A stretch of DNA of 12,483 nt from JBFHES01 sp041584015 (GTDB lineage: Bacteria > Bacteroidota > Bacteroidia > Bacteroidales > M50B96). Positions 1-6,750 of this stretch are shown here, in pieces. Every line of letters starts with the position of its first letter. Position 1 is the stretch's first letter. Below the pieces are notes generated by a model. That model worked only from the letters and a program-made list of their open reading frames with translations. It was not told where the DNA came from and did no database searches. The translations under genes were made by a program, and so were the position numbers. The stretch covers positions 1-12,483 of the forward strand of contig JBFHES010000133.1 of NCBI GenBank assembly GCA_041584015.1, given 5' to 3'.

Positions 1-298
1 TTATGCTCATAAAAAATGTGCCAACAATCATAGCTAATAGTATTCCATTTGATTTTGCCACCAACCCCGTAAACAAAGCGCCTAACCAAGAACCAAAAGC
101 CCATGCTATGGCAACAAAAACCAGTGCAAGAAATGAGGTATCCCGAATAAAGGCCTCAACAACAGTTGGATCTTGTGCATTCTCGCCAACCGGCCAATCG
201 AAAACAATTTGTCCAATTTTCTCAACAGACATTTTTGCCATTGATCCTGCTGCAATACCTATAACAACAGCCAACAACTTATTGAAGAACAACTTCAT
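1..298 (-). CDS. Small multi-pass membrane protein, partial (C-terminus outside window)
   Basis: Ninety-nine codons are open from an ATG at 298 to the left edge with no stop, so the C-terminus is missing. The translation begins MKLFFNKLLAVVIGIAAGS and has hydrophobic segments at about residues 5-22, 55-80 and 85-99. A short polar, Pro/Asp-containing loop (about 33-50) separates the first two. This layout (Gly-rich helix 1, acidic Pro loop, then an Ala/Gly-rich helix pair with a GxWLGA-type motif) recalls a widespread uncharacterised small membrane-protein family. That match is from memory of the pattern and is not certain. Its start lies only 2 nt beyond the stop of the SRPBCC gene at 301-825, so the two are almost certainly co-transcribed, with this gene second. 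No function can be assigned. Confidence 0.75.
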   Translation of the reverse strand, partial: MKLFFNKLLAVVIGIAAGSMAKMSVEKIGQIVFDWPVGENAQDPTVVEAFIRDTSFLALVFVAIAWAFGSWLGALFTGLVAKSNGILLAMIVGTFFMSI

Positions 299-300
299 TT

Positions 301-825
301 CTATTTTGCCTCAATATATTTCTTGAATGAAACCAATCCCTCTTCAAAGTCCTTCCCAATAACCTTGTCCATATTCATGAATAACATCATGATGTTCATG
401 GGGATTTTATTACTACCGCTAAAACCCCAGGTCACTTTAGTACCAGTGCCAACTTCTTCAATTGTAAAATATGCTTTATTGGTAGCCTTCCATGGTTTTA
501 AGAAACGTAATTCTGTTTCTACGCTACTACTGGGTGTTAGCTTGGTTATTTCTTGCTCTCCCTCTCCTACATCTTTATTTCCAAGCCAATAATTAACAGA
601 ACCAACTTCACCATCGGTACCTCTAAACTCACTTTTCATGTTAGGATCCCTGGTACTCCAAGGCGACCATTTAGTTTGCTCCTTTATTGATCTTAAGCTA
701 TTAAACACAAATTCCTGGTCTTTACTAACAACAATCTCTCTTGACACCGCAAAATCCTTTGGTGCAACCAATGCAAGAATTAGAAGTAGCACAACCAATC
801 CTCCAACAATATATAACACTACCAT
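301..825 (-). CDS. Membrane-anchored SRPBCC/START-like domain protein
   Basis: I place the start at the ATG at 825, giving 174 aa that open with MVVLYIVGGLVVLLLILALV, a single N-terminal membrane anchor. The frame stays open upstream to 948, but those 41 extra residues are basic/aromatic and unlike the family, whose members normally begin just before the anchor. After the anchor comes APKDFAVSREIVV, then the W-rich TKWSPWSTRDP stretch (about 51-61), later GTKVTWGFSG (about 127-136), and a C-terminal amphipathic helix ending FKKYIEAK. This order is typical of SRPBCC-fold (polyketide cyclase/START-like) proteins of Bacteroidota, which are thought to bind hydrophobic ligands. The ligand is unknown. 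It is divergent from uvrB and is followed 2 nt later by the partial membrane gene, suggesting a two-gene envelope operon. Confidence 0.85.
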   Translation of the reverse strand: MVVLYIVGGLVVLLLILALVAPKDFAVSREIVVSKDQEFVFNSLRSIKEQTKWSPWSTRDPNMKSEFRGTDGEVGSVNYWLGNKDVGEGEQEITKLTPSSSVETELRFLKPWKATNKAYFTIEEVGTGTKVTWGFSGSNKIPMNIMMLFMNMDKVIGKDFEEGLVSFKKYIEAK

Positions 826-949
826 ATCATAAACTTTTAATGAATACTTTTTGTTAAACAAAGCAGCCCTTAAACGGTTCGAAAAGTTAAACAAAAAGAA
901 ATAATACATTTTTATTCTGGCGTTTAAAGAATAGCTAAGATTGAACACT

Positions 950-957
950 TATTTTTG
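950..957 (+). promoter_or_regulatory. Bacteroidota -7 element upstream of uvrB
   Basis: TATTTTTG matches the phylum's TANNTTTG -7 consensus and ends 9 nt before the uvrB ATG. No good TTG is seen 19-21 nt upstream (nearest is TTTA at 923-926), so the -33 half is weak. If used, transcription would start a few bases before the ATG, giving a near-leaderless mRNA. In DNA this AT-rich, isolated TANNTTTG matches occur by chance. Confidence 0.5.
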
Positions 958-966
958 TAGGGTATT

Positions 967-2973
967 ATGGAATTCAAATTAACATCTGATTTTGTACCAA
1001 CCGGTGATCAGCCGGAAGCAATAAGACAATTAGCCGAAGGGCTGGCAAATGGTGAAAAGTTTCAAACCTTGCTCGGAGTAACCGGTTCTGGTAAAACATT
1101 TACGGTGGCAAATATAGCTGCCAACCTAAACCGTCCTTTGCTGGTACTAAGCCACAACAAAACATTGGCGGCCCAGCTATATAGTGAGTTTAAGCATTTC
1201 TTCCCCAATAATGCAGTGGAGTATTTTGTTTCCTATTACGATTACTATCAACCAGAAGCTTATATTCCGGCAACTGGTGTTTATATTGAGAAGGACTTAT
1301 CAATAAACGATGAAATTGAGAAACTTCGATTAAGTACAACCTCTGCACTTCTATCCGGAAGAAAGGATGTTATCGTCATCTCATCAGTTTCATGTTTATA
1401 CGGAATTGGTAACCCTGATGATTTCCATGCCAATGTTGTTCACCTGAAAGAAGGGCAAAAAATCTCGCGTAATAAATTCTTACATCAATTAGTTGAAGCG
1501 CTTTACTCCAGAAACGAAGTTACGTTTAGCAGAGGTAACTTTAGAGTAAAAGGTGATAATGTAGATGTTTTTATAGCCTATGGCGATTTGGCATACCGAA
1601 TCACCTTTTTTGGCGATGAAATAGAGGAACTCACAAGTTTTGATCCCTTGAATGGACACACACTAGAGCGACACTCTGACATCATGATTTACCCTGCCAA
1701 TATCTTTGTCACAACCAAAGAGCGTATGCATCAGGCCATCGCACATATTCAAGATGACATGCTAAAGCAGGTAGATTATTTTAAAGAAATAGGCAAACAC
1801 CTGGAAGCAAAAAGACTGAAAGACAAAGTGGAATATGATTTGGAGATGATTAAAGAACTCGGATATTGTTCTGGAATTGAGAACTACTCCAGATACTTTG
1901 ATGGTCGAAACCCAGGAACACGTCCCTTCTGCTTGCTCGACTATTTTCCTGAAGACTTCATAACAATTATTGATGAGAGCCATGTTTCCCTGCCGCAAAT
2001 TCATGCCATGTACGGTGGCGACTATTCAAGAAAGAAAAACCTGGTGGAGTATGGTTTCCGCTTACCGGCTGCACTCGACAATCGACCATTGAAATTTGAA
2101 GAATTTGAGACAATTATCAATCAAACCATATATGTAAGTGCGACCCCCGGGAATTACGAACTCGAGAAATGCGAGGGCGTTATTGTAGAGCAGCTCATTC
2201 GCCCAACAGGATTGCTTGATCCTCCAATAGAAGTAAGACCAACACTCAATCAGATTGATGATTTAATTGCAGAAATTAATACACGGGTTGAAAAACGCGA
2301 ACGTGTTTTAGTTACAACACTCACCAAGAGAATGGCTGAAGAACTGGCCAAATACTTTACCCGCCTTGAGATTAAATGTAGATACATACATTCAGATATC
2401 GACACCATGGAACGTGTAGAAATTATGGACGGGCTGCGTGAAGGCATTTTTGATGTGCTCATTGGAATCAACCTTTTACGAGAAGGGCTTGATTTACCTG
2501 AAGTTTCTTTAGTTGCCATTCTCGATGCAGATAAAGAAGGTTTTCTTCGCTCAGATAGATCGCTTACACAAACAGCGGGTCGTGCAGCAAGAAACGCCGA
2601 TGGCCGCGTAATTATGTATGCTGATAAAATGACCGGTTCGATGCAACGAACAATTGATGAAACGGATCGTCGTCGCATTAAGCAGATGAGTTACAATCAG
2701 GAACATGGCATTATTCCTAAAACAATTAAGAAAGCAATTGGAACCATTATGGGTGGTATGGAAGAAAAAACCAAAGCTTATACCGGCCCCGACGAAACAA
2801 CCATTGCAGCTGATCCGGTGGTCCAATACATGAGTAAGGATGCTTTAGTTAAAGCAATTGATACCGCAAAACTATCAATGAAAAAAGCAGCCAAAGATCT
2901 CGATTTTGTTGAAGCAGCAAGATTACGGGACGAAATGTTCGATTTAGAAAAATTGCTAAAAGACAAACAATAA
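967..2973 (+). CDS. uvrB: UvrABC excinuclease subunit B
   Basis: UvrB is the damage-verifying helicase-like subunit of nucleotide excision repair: UvrA loads it onto lesions and it recruits UvrC for the dual incision. The 668-aa length is normal. Visible landmarks are the Walker A GVTGSGKT (37-44), the damage-binding beta-hairpin region containing YYDYYQPEAYIP (90-101), the Walker B variant DESH (336-339), helicase motif V region around IGINLLREGLDLPE (499-512), and motif VI QTAGRAAR (535-542). The C-terminal UVR domain (about 629-664) includes KAAKDLDFVEAARLRDEM and contacts UvrC. The ATG at 967 is followed at once by the standard FKLTSDFVPTGDQPEAI opening, which fixes the start. The gene stands alone: divergent from the SRPBCC operon and 75 nt ahead of a small lipoprotein gene. 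All key residues are intact. Confidence 0.98.
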   Translation: MEFKLTSDFVPTGDQPEAIRQLAEGLANGEKFQTLLGVTGSGKTFTVANIAANLNRPLLVLSHNKTLAAQLYSEFKHFFPNNAVEYFVSYYDYYQPEAYIPATGVYIEKDLSINDEIEKLRLSTTSALLSGRKDVIVISSVSCLYGIGNPDDFHANVVHLKEGQKISRNKFLHQLVEALYSRNEVTFSRGNFRVKGDNVDVFIAYGDLAYRITFFGDEIEELTSFDPLNGHTLERHSDIMIYPANIFVTTKERMHQAIAHIQDDMLKQVDYFKEIGKHLEAKRLKDKVEYDLEMIKELGYCSGIENYSRYFDGRNPGTRPFCLLDYFPEDFITIIDESHVSLPQIHAMYGGDYSRKKNLVEYGFRLPAALDNRPLKFEEFETIINQTIYVSATPGNYELEKCEGVIVEQLIRPTGLLDPPIEVRPTLNQIDDLIAEINTRVEKRERVLVTTLTKRMAEELAKYFTRLEIKCRYIHSDIDTMERVEIMDGLREGIFDVLIGINLLREGLDLPEVSLVAILDADKEGFLRSDRSLTQTAGRAARNADGRVIMYADKMTGSMQRTIDETDRRRIKQMSYNQEHGIIPKTIKKAIGTIMGGMEEKTKAYTGPDETTIAADPVVQYMSKDALVKAIDTAKLSMKKAAKDLDFVEAARLRDEMFDLEKLLKDKQ

Positions 2974-3020
2974 GGTATGCTACTTAATGTCCGATAATAA
3001 ACAAGTCTCGCTAAATTCAA

Positions 3021-3028
3021 TATCTTTG
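3021..3028 (+). promoter_or_regulatory. Possible -7 element for the small lipoprotein gene
   Basis: TATCTTTG fits TANNTTTG and ends 20 nt before the ATG at 3049. No TTG is visible at the expected -33 spacing, so this is only a half-match. It would allow the lipoprotein to be transcribed apart from uvrB; no terminator is visible between uvrB and this gene. Confidence 0.35.
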
Positions 3029-3048
3029 GATGCACTAAACAAGAATCA

Positions 3049-3498
3049 ATGAATACAAAAATAATTACAGCAACAATCGTGAGTTTATCAATACTCATGG
3101 CAGCCTGTGTAAGTTTCAAGCTTAAAAATACTGATTCATCAAGCATTATGAAAAATGTGGTCTTCTATCCTAATACCGATTTCAATTTCGTGCCACCTGC
3201 AACTCATCCGGGTTATACAATTCACAGTGCAACAATTGCAGATAAAATTCTAACAATCGACTTCAGCTATAAAGGTGGATGCAGCGATCATGGCTTTGAC
3301 CTAATGTTCAATGGCCGCTATATGAAAAGCATGCCGATGAAGGCATCACTTTATTTAATTCATGAAACAACAGATTCTTGCGAGGAAGATCTACGCCAGC
3401 AGTTTCGTTACGACTTAAGCAAGTTACTTCCTGAGAATCAAAAAAAATTGATAATAAAGCTATACGGCTACGATCTAAATCTTGTTCTTGAGGAATAA
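3049..3498 (+). CDS. Small uncharacterised lipoprotein with GGCxxH motif
   Basis: A 149-aa protein starting MNTKIITATIVSLSILMAAC: a lipoprotein signal peptide with Cys20 as the probable lipidated residue (lipobox MAAC). The mature part is predicted to be mostly beta, with the motif YKGGCSDHGFDLMFNG (74-89), then LYLIHETTDSCEEDLRQ (101-117) and a closing FRYDLSKL (119-126). Cys78 and Cys111 could form a disulfide, and His81 sits three residues after Cys78. Similar GGCxxHxF patterns followed by a His/Cys strand and a YDL-type ending occur in uncharacterised Bacteroidota lipoproteins, some near NigD-like proteins. This is pattern recall, not a search result. It is convergent with the membrane gene at 3504-3863 (5 nt between stops). 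Function unknown; an envelope location is likely. Confidence 0.85.
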   Translation: MNTKIITATIVSLSILMAACVSFKLKNTDSSSIMKNVVFYPNTDFNFVPPATHPGYTIHSATIADKILTIDFSYKGGCSDHGFDLMFNGRYMKSMPMKASLYLIHETTDSCEEDLRQQFRYDLSKLLPENQKKLIIKLYGYDLNLVLEE

Positions 3499-3503
3499 GA
3501 AAA

Positions 3504-3863
3504 CTAATTGATACCTGCTTTGCGTTTCATGCTCCGAATCGCAAAATTTCCAATCAAAACTGCAATGGCGATTACCATCAATACATTTTGATTGTTCTCA
3601 TAGTAAAATGAATTAATTACCAGAGCGATTGCGGCCACAATCATTAATAGTGGTGGTACCGACGAAAGCATGATCATTTTTAATGGGATACCCGCACGCC
3701 GATCTTTCATAACAAAAATGGCATTACCAAAAAGCATAGTAAACAGGATTGCTAATAGAATAATCATTCCAAAGGAAAAGTCTCGAACCAAGGCCAAACC
3801 GGCAAGAAACAGAATTACAGAAACGATATTAAAGATATTTCTGGTTTTATTGATACTTAACAT
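3504..3863 (-). CDS. Uncharacterised 119-aa membrane protein with four predicted helices
   Basis: The protein begins MLSINKTRNIFNIVSVIL. It has hydrophobic segments at about residues 9-25, 31-51, 62-84 and 92-109, a basic cytoplasmic-looking loop with KDRRAGIPLK (53-62), and a basic tail RSMKRKAGIN. Positive charges on the loops and tail suggest N- and C-termini inside. I recognise no domain. It lies downstream of rpoD on the same strand, but the strong terminator at 3933-3957 separates them, so it probably has its own promoter in 3864-3932, where I see no convincing TANNTTTG element. Its stop faces the lipoprotein stop 5 nt away with no visible terminator between, so antisense read-through between the two is possible. 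Confidence 0.8.
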   Translation of the reverse strand: MLSINKTRNIFNIVSVILFLAGLALVRDFSFGMIILLAILFTMLFGNAIFVMKDRRAGIPLKMIMLSSVPPLLMIVAAIALVINSFYYENNQNVLMVIAIAVLIGNFAIRSMKRKAGIN

Positions 3864-3932
3864 TTGTACTCTATTTTATTTCGGATTACTATGATCTATA
3901 AATTGATAATATGCCCGGATGTCGGCTCTTAA

Positions 3933-3957
3933 TAAAAAACCCCGCATGAAGCGGGGC
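3933..3957 (-). terminator. Intrinsic terminator of rpoD
   Basis: Read on the minus strand, CCCCGC-TTCAT-GCGGGG forms a perfect 6-bp GC stem with a 5-nt loop, followed by TTTTTTATT. It starts 11 nt after the rpoD stop. The stem sequence equals that of the yajC terminator at 9310-9331. Confidence 0.93.
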
Positions 3958-3967
3958 TGTATTTTAC

Positions 3968-4828
3968 TTATCCGAGATAAGATTTTAGCAACTTACTTCT
4001 GGAAGTATGTCTTAATCTGCGGATTGCTTTTTCTTTAATTTGACGAACTCGTTCACGAGTTAGTCCGAATTTTTCACCGATCTCTTCAAGGGTCATTTCC
4101 TGACAAGCGATACCAAAGAAGAATTTAATAATCTCGCGTTCTCTTTCTGTTAAGGTAGCAAGTGCACGCTCAATTTCTTTACTTAACGACTCATTCATTA
4201 ATGAACGGTCGGCATTTGGAGAATCGTTGTTTTGCAGAACATCCAACAAACTGTTTTCTTCACCATCAACAAATGGTGCATCAACAGAAACATGACGTCC
4301 GGAAACACGTAAAGTGTCTGCAACTTTTTCTTTCGGAAGATCAAGAACTTCGGCCAATTCTTCAGGTGATGGTTTTCTTTCAAACTCCTGCTCAAATTTT
4401 GAGAAGGCTTTATTGATTTTATTCAACGAACCCACCTGGTTCAACGGCAAACGAACAATTCTTGACTGTTCAGCTAAAGCTTGCAATATTGACTGACGAA
4501 TCCACCATACGGCATAGGATATAAATTTAAATCCTCTTGTTTCATCAAATTTCTCTGCTGCTTTAATCAGTCCTAAGTTTCCTTCATTAATTAAATCTGG
4601 CAAGCTTAACCCTTGATTCTGGTACTGTTTTGCTACTGATACAACAAAACGAAGATTTGCTCTTGTAAGCTTTTCGAGGGCGGTTTGGTCACCTTTTTTA
4701 ATTCGCTGGGCTAATTCAACTTCTTCTTCGACAGTAATTAATTCTTCTTTTCCAATCTCTTGTAAATACTTGTCTAACGACGCACTCTCACGATTTGTGA
4801 TCGATTTTGTGATCTTTAACTGTCTCAT
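3968..4828 (-). CDS. rpoD: Primary (housekeeping) RNA polymerase sigma factor RpoD/SigA
   Basis: This 286-aa group 1 sigma-70 factor directs RNA polymerase to the phylum's TTTG/TANNTTTG promoters. Region 1.2 starts at about residue 14 (ASLDKYLQEIG). Region 2 (about 52-122) holds LRFVVSVAKQYQNQGLSLPDLINEGNLGL in pieces and the -10-recognising SYAVWWIRQSILQAL (104-118). Region 3 covers about 130-205. Region 4 (about 218-274) contains the helix-turn-helix MTLEEIGEKFGLTRERVRQ (245-263). It ends SKLLKSYLG. The length, the absence of region 1.1 and this C-terminus are typical of Bacteroidota primary sigma factors and exclude the ECF class. The ATG at 4828 gives the standard MRQLKITKSI start. It is a single-gene unit with its own promoter (4859-4889) and terminator (3933-3957). 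Confidence 0.97.
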   Translation of the reverse strand: MRQLKITKSITNRESASLDKYLQEIGKEELITVEEEVELAQRIKKGDQTALEKLTRANLRFVVSVAKQYQNQGLSLPDLINEGNLGLIKAAEKFDETRGFKFISYAVWWIRQSILQALAEQSRIVRLPLNQVGSLNKINKAFSKFEQEFERKPSPEELAEVLDLPKEKVADTLRVSGRHVSVDAPFVDGEENSLLDVLQNNDSPNADRSLMNESLSKEIERALATLTEREREIIKFFFGIACQEMTLEEIGEKFGLTRERVRQIKEKAIRRLRHTSRSKLLKSYLG

Positions 4829-4858
4829 ATTCTAATTCTACCCCTAAATAAATTTTCG

Positions 4859-4889
4859 CAAAAATATAGCTTTATTCATTACCAATCAA
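4859..4889 (-). promoter_or_regulatory. rpoD promoter, full -33/-7 match
   Basis: On the minus strand TTG (4889-4887), a 20-nt spacer and TATTTTTG (4866-4859) match the Bacteroidota primary-sigma consensus TTG-N19/20-TANNTTTG. Transcription would begin near 4853, leaving a leader of about 25 nt to the ATG at 4828. This is the best complete promoter in the window, and it suggests rpoD is transcribed by its own product. Confidence 0.75.
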
Positions 4890-4906
4890 TTCTTTTTACC
4901 TTAGTT

Positions 4907-4972
4907 TTAAAGAATTAACCGATTATTACAATTTTGTCCTTTTAAATGGTCGCTGTTCAGCTTCTCTTTCAT
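4907..4972 (-). other. Possible 21-codon small ORF upstream of rpoD
   Basis: On the minus strand an ATG at 4972 opens 21 codons (MKEKLNSDHLKGQNC...) ending in TAA at 4907. A TATCTTTG -7-like element (4990-4983) ends 10 nt before the ATG, much like the uvrB arrangement. It lies in the 250-nt gap between the Deg stop (5079) and the rpoD start and ends before the rpoD -33 element. It may be a leader peptide on a longer rpoD transcript or a chance ORF; the evidence is thin. The rest of the gap (4973-5078) holds a 6-bp hairpin CGCTTA/TAAGCG without a T-run after the Deg gene, and nothing else I can name. Confidence 0.2.
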
Positions 4973-5078
4973 TCCAAATAAGCAAAGATAAACCTCCGGG
5001 AACATGCATATTCACTGCAGATACCCAGAGTGTCAGGGCGCTTACGGATTTATTAAGCGAAAGTTTTATTCAGGCTTA

Positions 5079-6515
5079 CTAATTTTCGATTACGTAGTAT
5101 GCAACTTTACCATTAGGATATACACCTTCGATAAACACTCCACCGCTTACATTGTTCAAAATTGCTATGGCCTCATCAACGTTGGTTACGCCTTGCTTAT
5201 TTATAGAAGTTATTATAAAGCCTGTTCGTATTCCGGCATCTTTCAATAAACCATCGGTTAGTTCGGAAACCTGAACACCATAACGAATCTTATACTTTCG
5301 CAACTCACGCTCTTCCAGTTTTTTTAATTGTGCGCCGTAGATTTCTCCTTCCATTGTTTTAACAATGGAAGTATTTCCATTTTTATTTCGCAGGATTATA
5401 CTAAAATTCTGTAGTTCACTATCTCTGCTTATGGTCACATCTACTTTGTCGCCAGGTCGATATCTGCTAATCTGCTCTTGCAATTCGGCCATTGAGTTTA
5501 CTGCCTTTTGCCCAACATATCTTAATACATCTCCGGCAAGAATACCTGCTTCACTTGCTGCACCACCTTCAACGGTTCCAGCTACGTATACCCCTAAAAT
5601 CTCATCCAAGCCCAACTCTTCTGCTCTTTCTGCATTTAAGTCTTGAATATTAATTCCAATGTAGGCACGTTGCACCTCGCCAAACTCAATTAAATCCGAT
5701 ACAATTTTCTTAACTATATTAACAGGAACCGCAAAAGAATAACCAACAAACGATCCGGTTCGAGAGGCAATTGCTGTGTTTATCCCAAGCAACTCTCCTT
5801 TACTGTTTACCAATGCTCCTCCACTATTACCCGGATTCACAGCTGCATCGGTTTGTATAAATGATTCAATTGCAAATTGCTGAGAAAGGATATTTATATT
5901 ACGAGCCTTTGCACTTACAATTCCTGCAGTAACCGTACTTGTTAAATTGAATGGATTACCAACAGCCAAAACCCACTCGCCTATTTGAATATCATCAGAA
6001 TTGCCGTAATCAACATAAGGCATGTTTTCTTCATCAATTTTTAACAAGGCAATATCGGTGGTTGGATCACGACCAATCAATTCGGCTTCGTACGTCTTTT
6101 TGTTATTAAGGGTAATATAAATGTAATTCGCATCTTTTACCACATGATTATTGGTCACGATGTAGCCATCAGTAGATATTACCACTCCTGAGCCTGAAGA
6201 CATGACAGGCTGCTGATAGGAACGCTGCTGACCATCGCCAAAAAAGAAATCATACAGTGGATTGTAATACATTTCATCCGGCATGGATTGGGTTTTAACA
6301 TGCACAACACCATGCACAGATTTTTCTGCGGCATATGTAAAGTCAAGCTCTGCCGGGACAGAAACAGGTGAATAGGATGTTAGCTTTGCGCCAGAATCAG
6401 CAGGAACTTCTATAACACGAGTTGTATTATTATCAATTCGAGAATAAGCAAATACTGCAATCACACTAGTTGTTGCTGCAATGATTATCGTTAAAATTAT
6501 ATCTTTAAGTCTCAT
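5079..6515 (-). CDS. Deg/HtrA-family periplasmic serine endoprotease with two PDZ domains
   Basis: This 478-aa protein degrades or chaperones misfolded envelope proteins. Residues 5-23 form an N-terminal hydrophobic export segment (signal peptide, possible cleavage after VFA at 21-23, or an uncleaved anchor). The trypsin-like domain covers about 58-275 with an intact catalytic triad: His124 in TNNHVV, Asp154 in TTDIALLKI, and Ser231 in NPGNSGGAL. PDZ1 (about 283-375) starts at RAYIGINIQ and includes GDVLRYVGQ. A more divergent PDZ2 (about 400-478) contains GFIITSINKQGVTNVDEAI. An 18-residue insert around 83-101 (YYNPLYDFFFGDGQQRSY), before the protease core, is in the position of the HtrA LA loop. 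It is a single gene divergent from the seven-helix membrane gene. No terminator with a T-run is visible after it. DegP, DegQ and DegS cannot be told apart from sequence alone. Confidence 0.95.
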   Translation of the reverse strand: MRLKDIILTIIIAATTSVIAVFAYSRIDNNTTRVIEVPADSGAKLTSYSPVSVPAELDFTYAAEKSVHGVVHVKTQSMPDEMYYNPLYDFFFGDGQQRSYQQPVMSSGSGVVISTDGYIVTNNHVVKDANYIYITLNNKKTYEAELIGRDPTTDIALLKIDEENMPYVDYGNSDDIQIGEWVLAVGNPFNLTSTVTAGIVSAKARNINILSQQFAIESFIQTDAAVNPGNSGGALVNSKGELLGINTAIASRTGSFVGYSFAVPVNIVKKIVSDLIEFGEVQRAYIGINIQDLNAERAEELGLDEILGVYVAGTVEGGAASEAGILAGDVLRYVGQKAVNSMAELQEQISRYRPGDKVDVTISRDSELQNFSIILRNKNGNTSIVKTMEGEIYGAQLKKLEERELRKYKIRYGVQVSELTDGLLKDAGIRTGFIITSINKQGVTNVDEAIAILNNVSGGVFIEGVYPNGKVAYYVIEN

Positions 6516-6592
6516 TTCTATTTTTATTTTAAAGTTAAACTAAAATAAACTATTCTGATAACGTCAAATTTCTTGCCTCTGTTTTATGCACT

Positions 6593-6681
6593 CTATTGTT
6601 TTAACAAAACTTAACACCCACATTGGTAAGAACAATAGGAATAAGTTGCGGTTCAGCCATTCATGCTATGAGCTAGTTTTT
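6593..6681 (+). repeat. Inverted repeat and hairpin in the Deg/membrane-protein divergent region
   Basis: In the 235-nt gap 6516-6750, CTATTGTT (6593-6600) is the exact reverse complement of AACAATAG (6631-6638), 30 nt apart. Inside it, CTT/AAG and ACC/GGT can extend the stem, while GTTTTAACAAAAC (6598-6610) offers a competing hairpin. Further on, AGC-CAT-TCAT-GCT-ATGA-GCT (6655-6674) folds into a short bulged hairpin followed by five T (6677-6681), loosely terminator-like. It could be a regulator site, a leader structure or a small RNA, or chance. The rest of the gap is featureless AT-rich sequence apart from the -7-like element at 6728-6735. Confidence 0.35.
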
Positions 6682-6727
6682 AGAATGAAATTTTGGCAGT
6701 ATTAACATGTCATTAATTTGATAATAT

Positions 6728-6735
6728 TAAATTTG
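6728..6735 (+). promoter_or_regulatory. Possible -7 element for the seven-helix membrane protein gene
   Basis: TAAATTTG fits TANNTTTG and ends 15 nt before the ATG at 6751. The nearest upstream TTTG (6692-6695) is 32 nt away, too far for a normal -33 element, so support is weak. Confidence 0.3.
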
Positions 6736-6750
6736 AAAAAAGTTTTGTCT

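Noticed and set aside
826..948. A 41-residue N-terminal extension of the SRPBCC protein
   Set aside because: The extension precedes a normal membrane anchor and would overlap the uvrB promoter region; the ATG at 825 fits the family better.
2250..2678. A 142-codon open frame on the minus strand inside uvrB
   Set aside because: It lies wholly within the intact uvrB gene, is Ser/Arg-rich in the way antisense frames are, and matches no family.
5004..5249. An 81-codon plus-strand frame at the 3' end of the Deg gene
   Set aside because: Most of it is antisense to the Deg PDZ2 coding region, and the sequence shows no motif or start context.
6598..6610. GTTTTAACAAAAC as a stand-alone operator or terminator
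   Set aside because: A 5-bp AT-rich hairpin is expected by chance in this intergenic sequence; kept only as part of the larger inverted-repeat observation.
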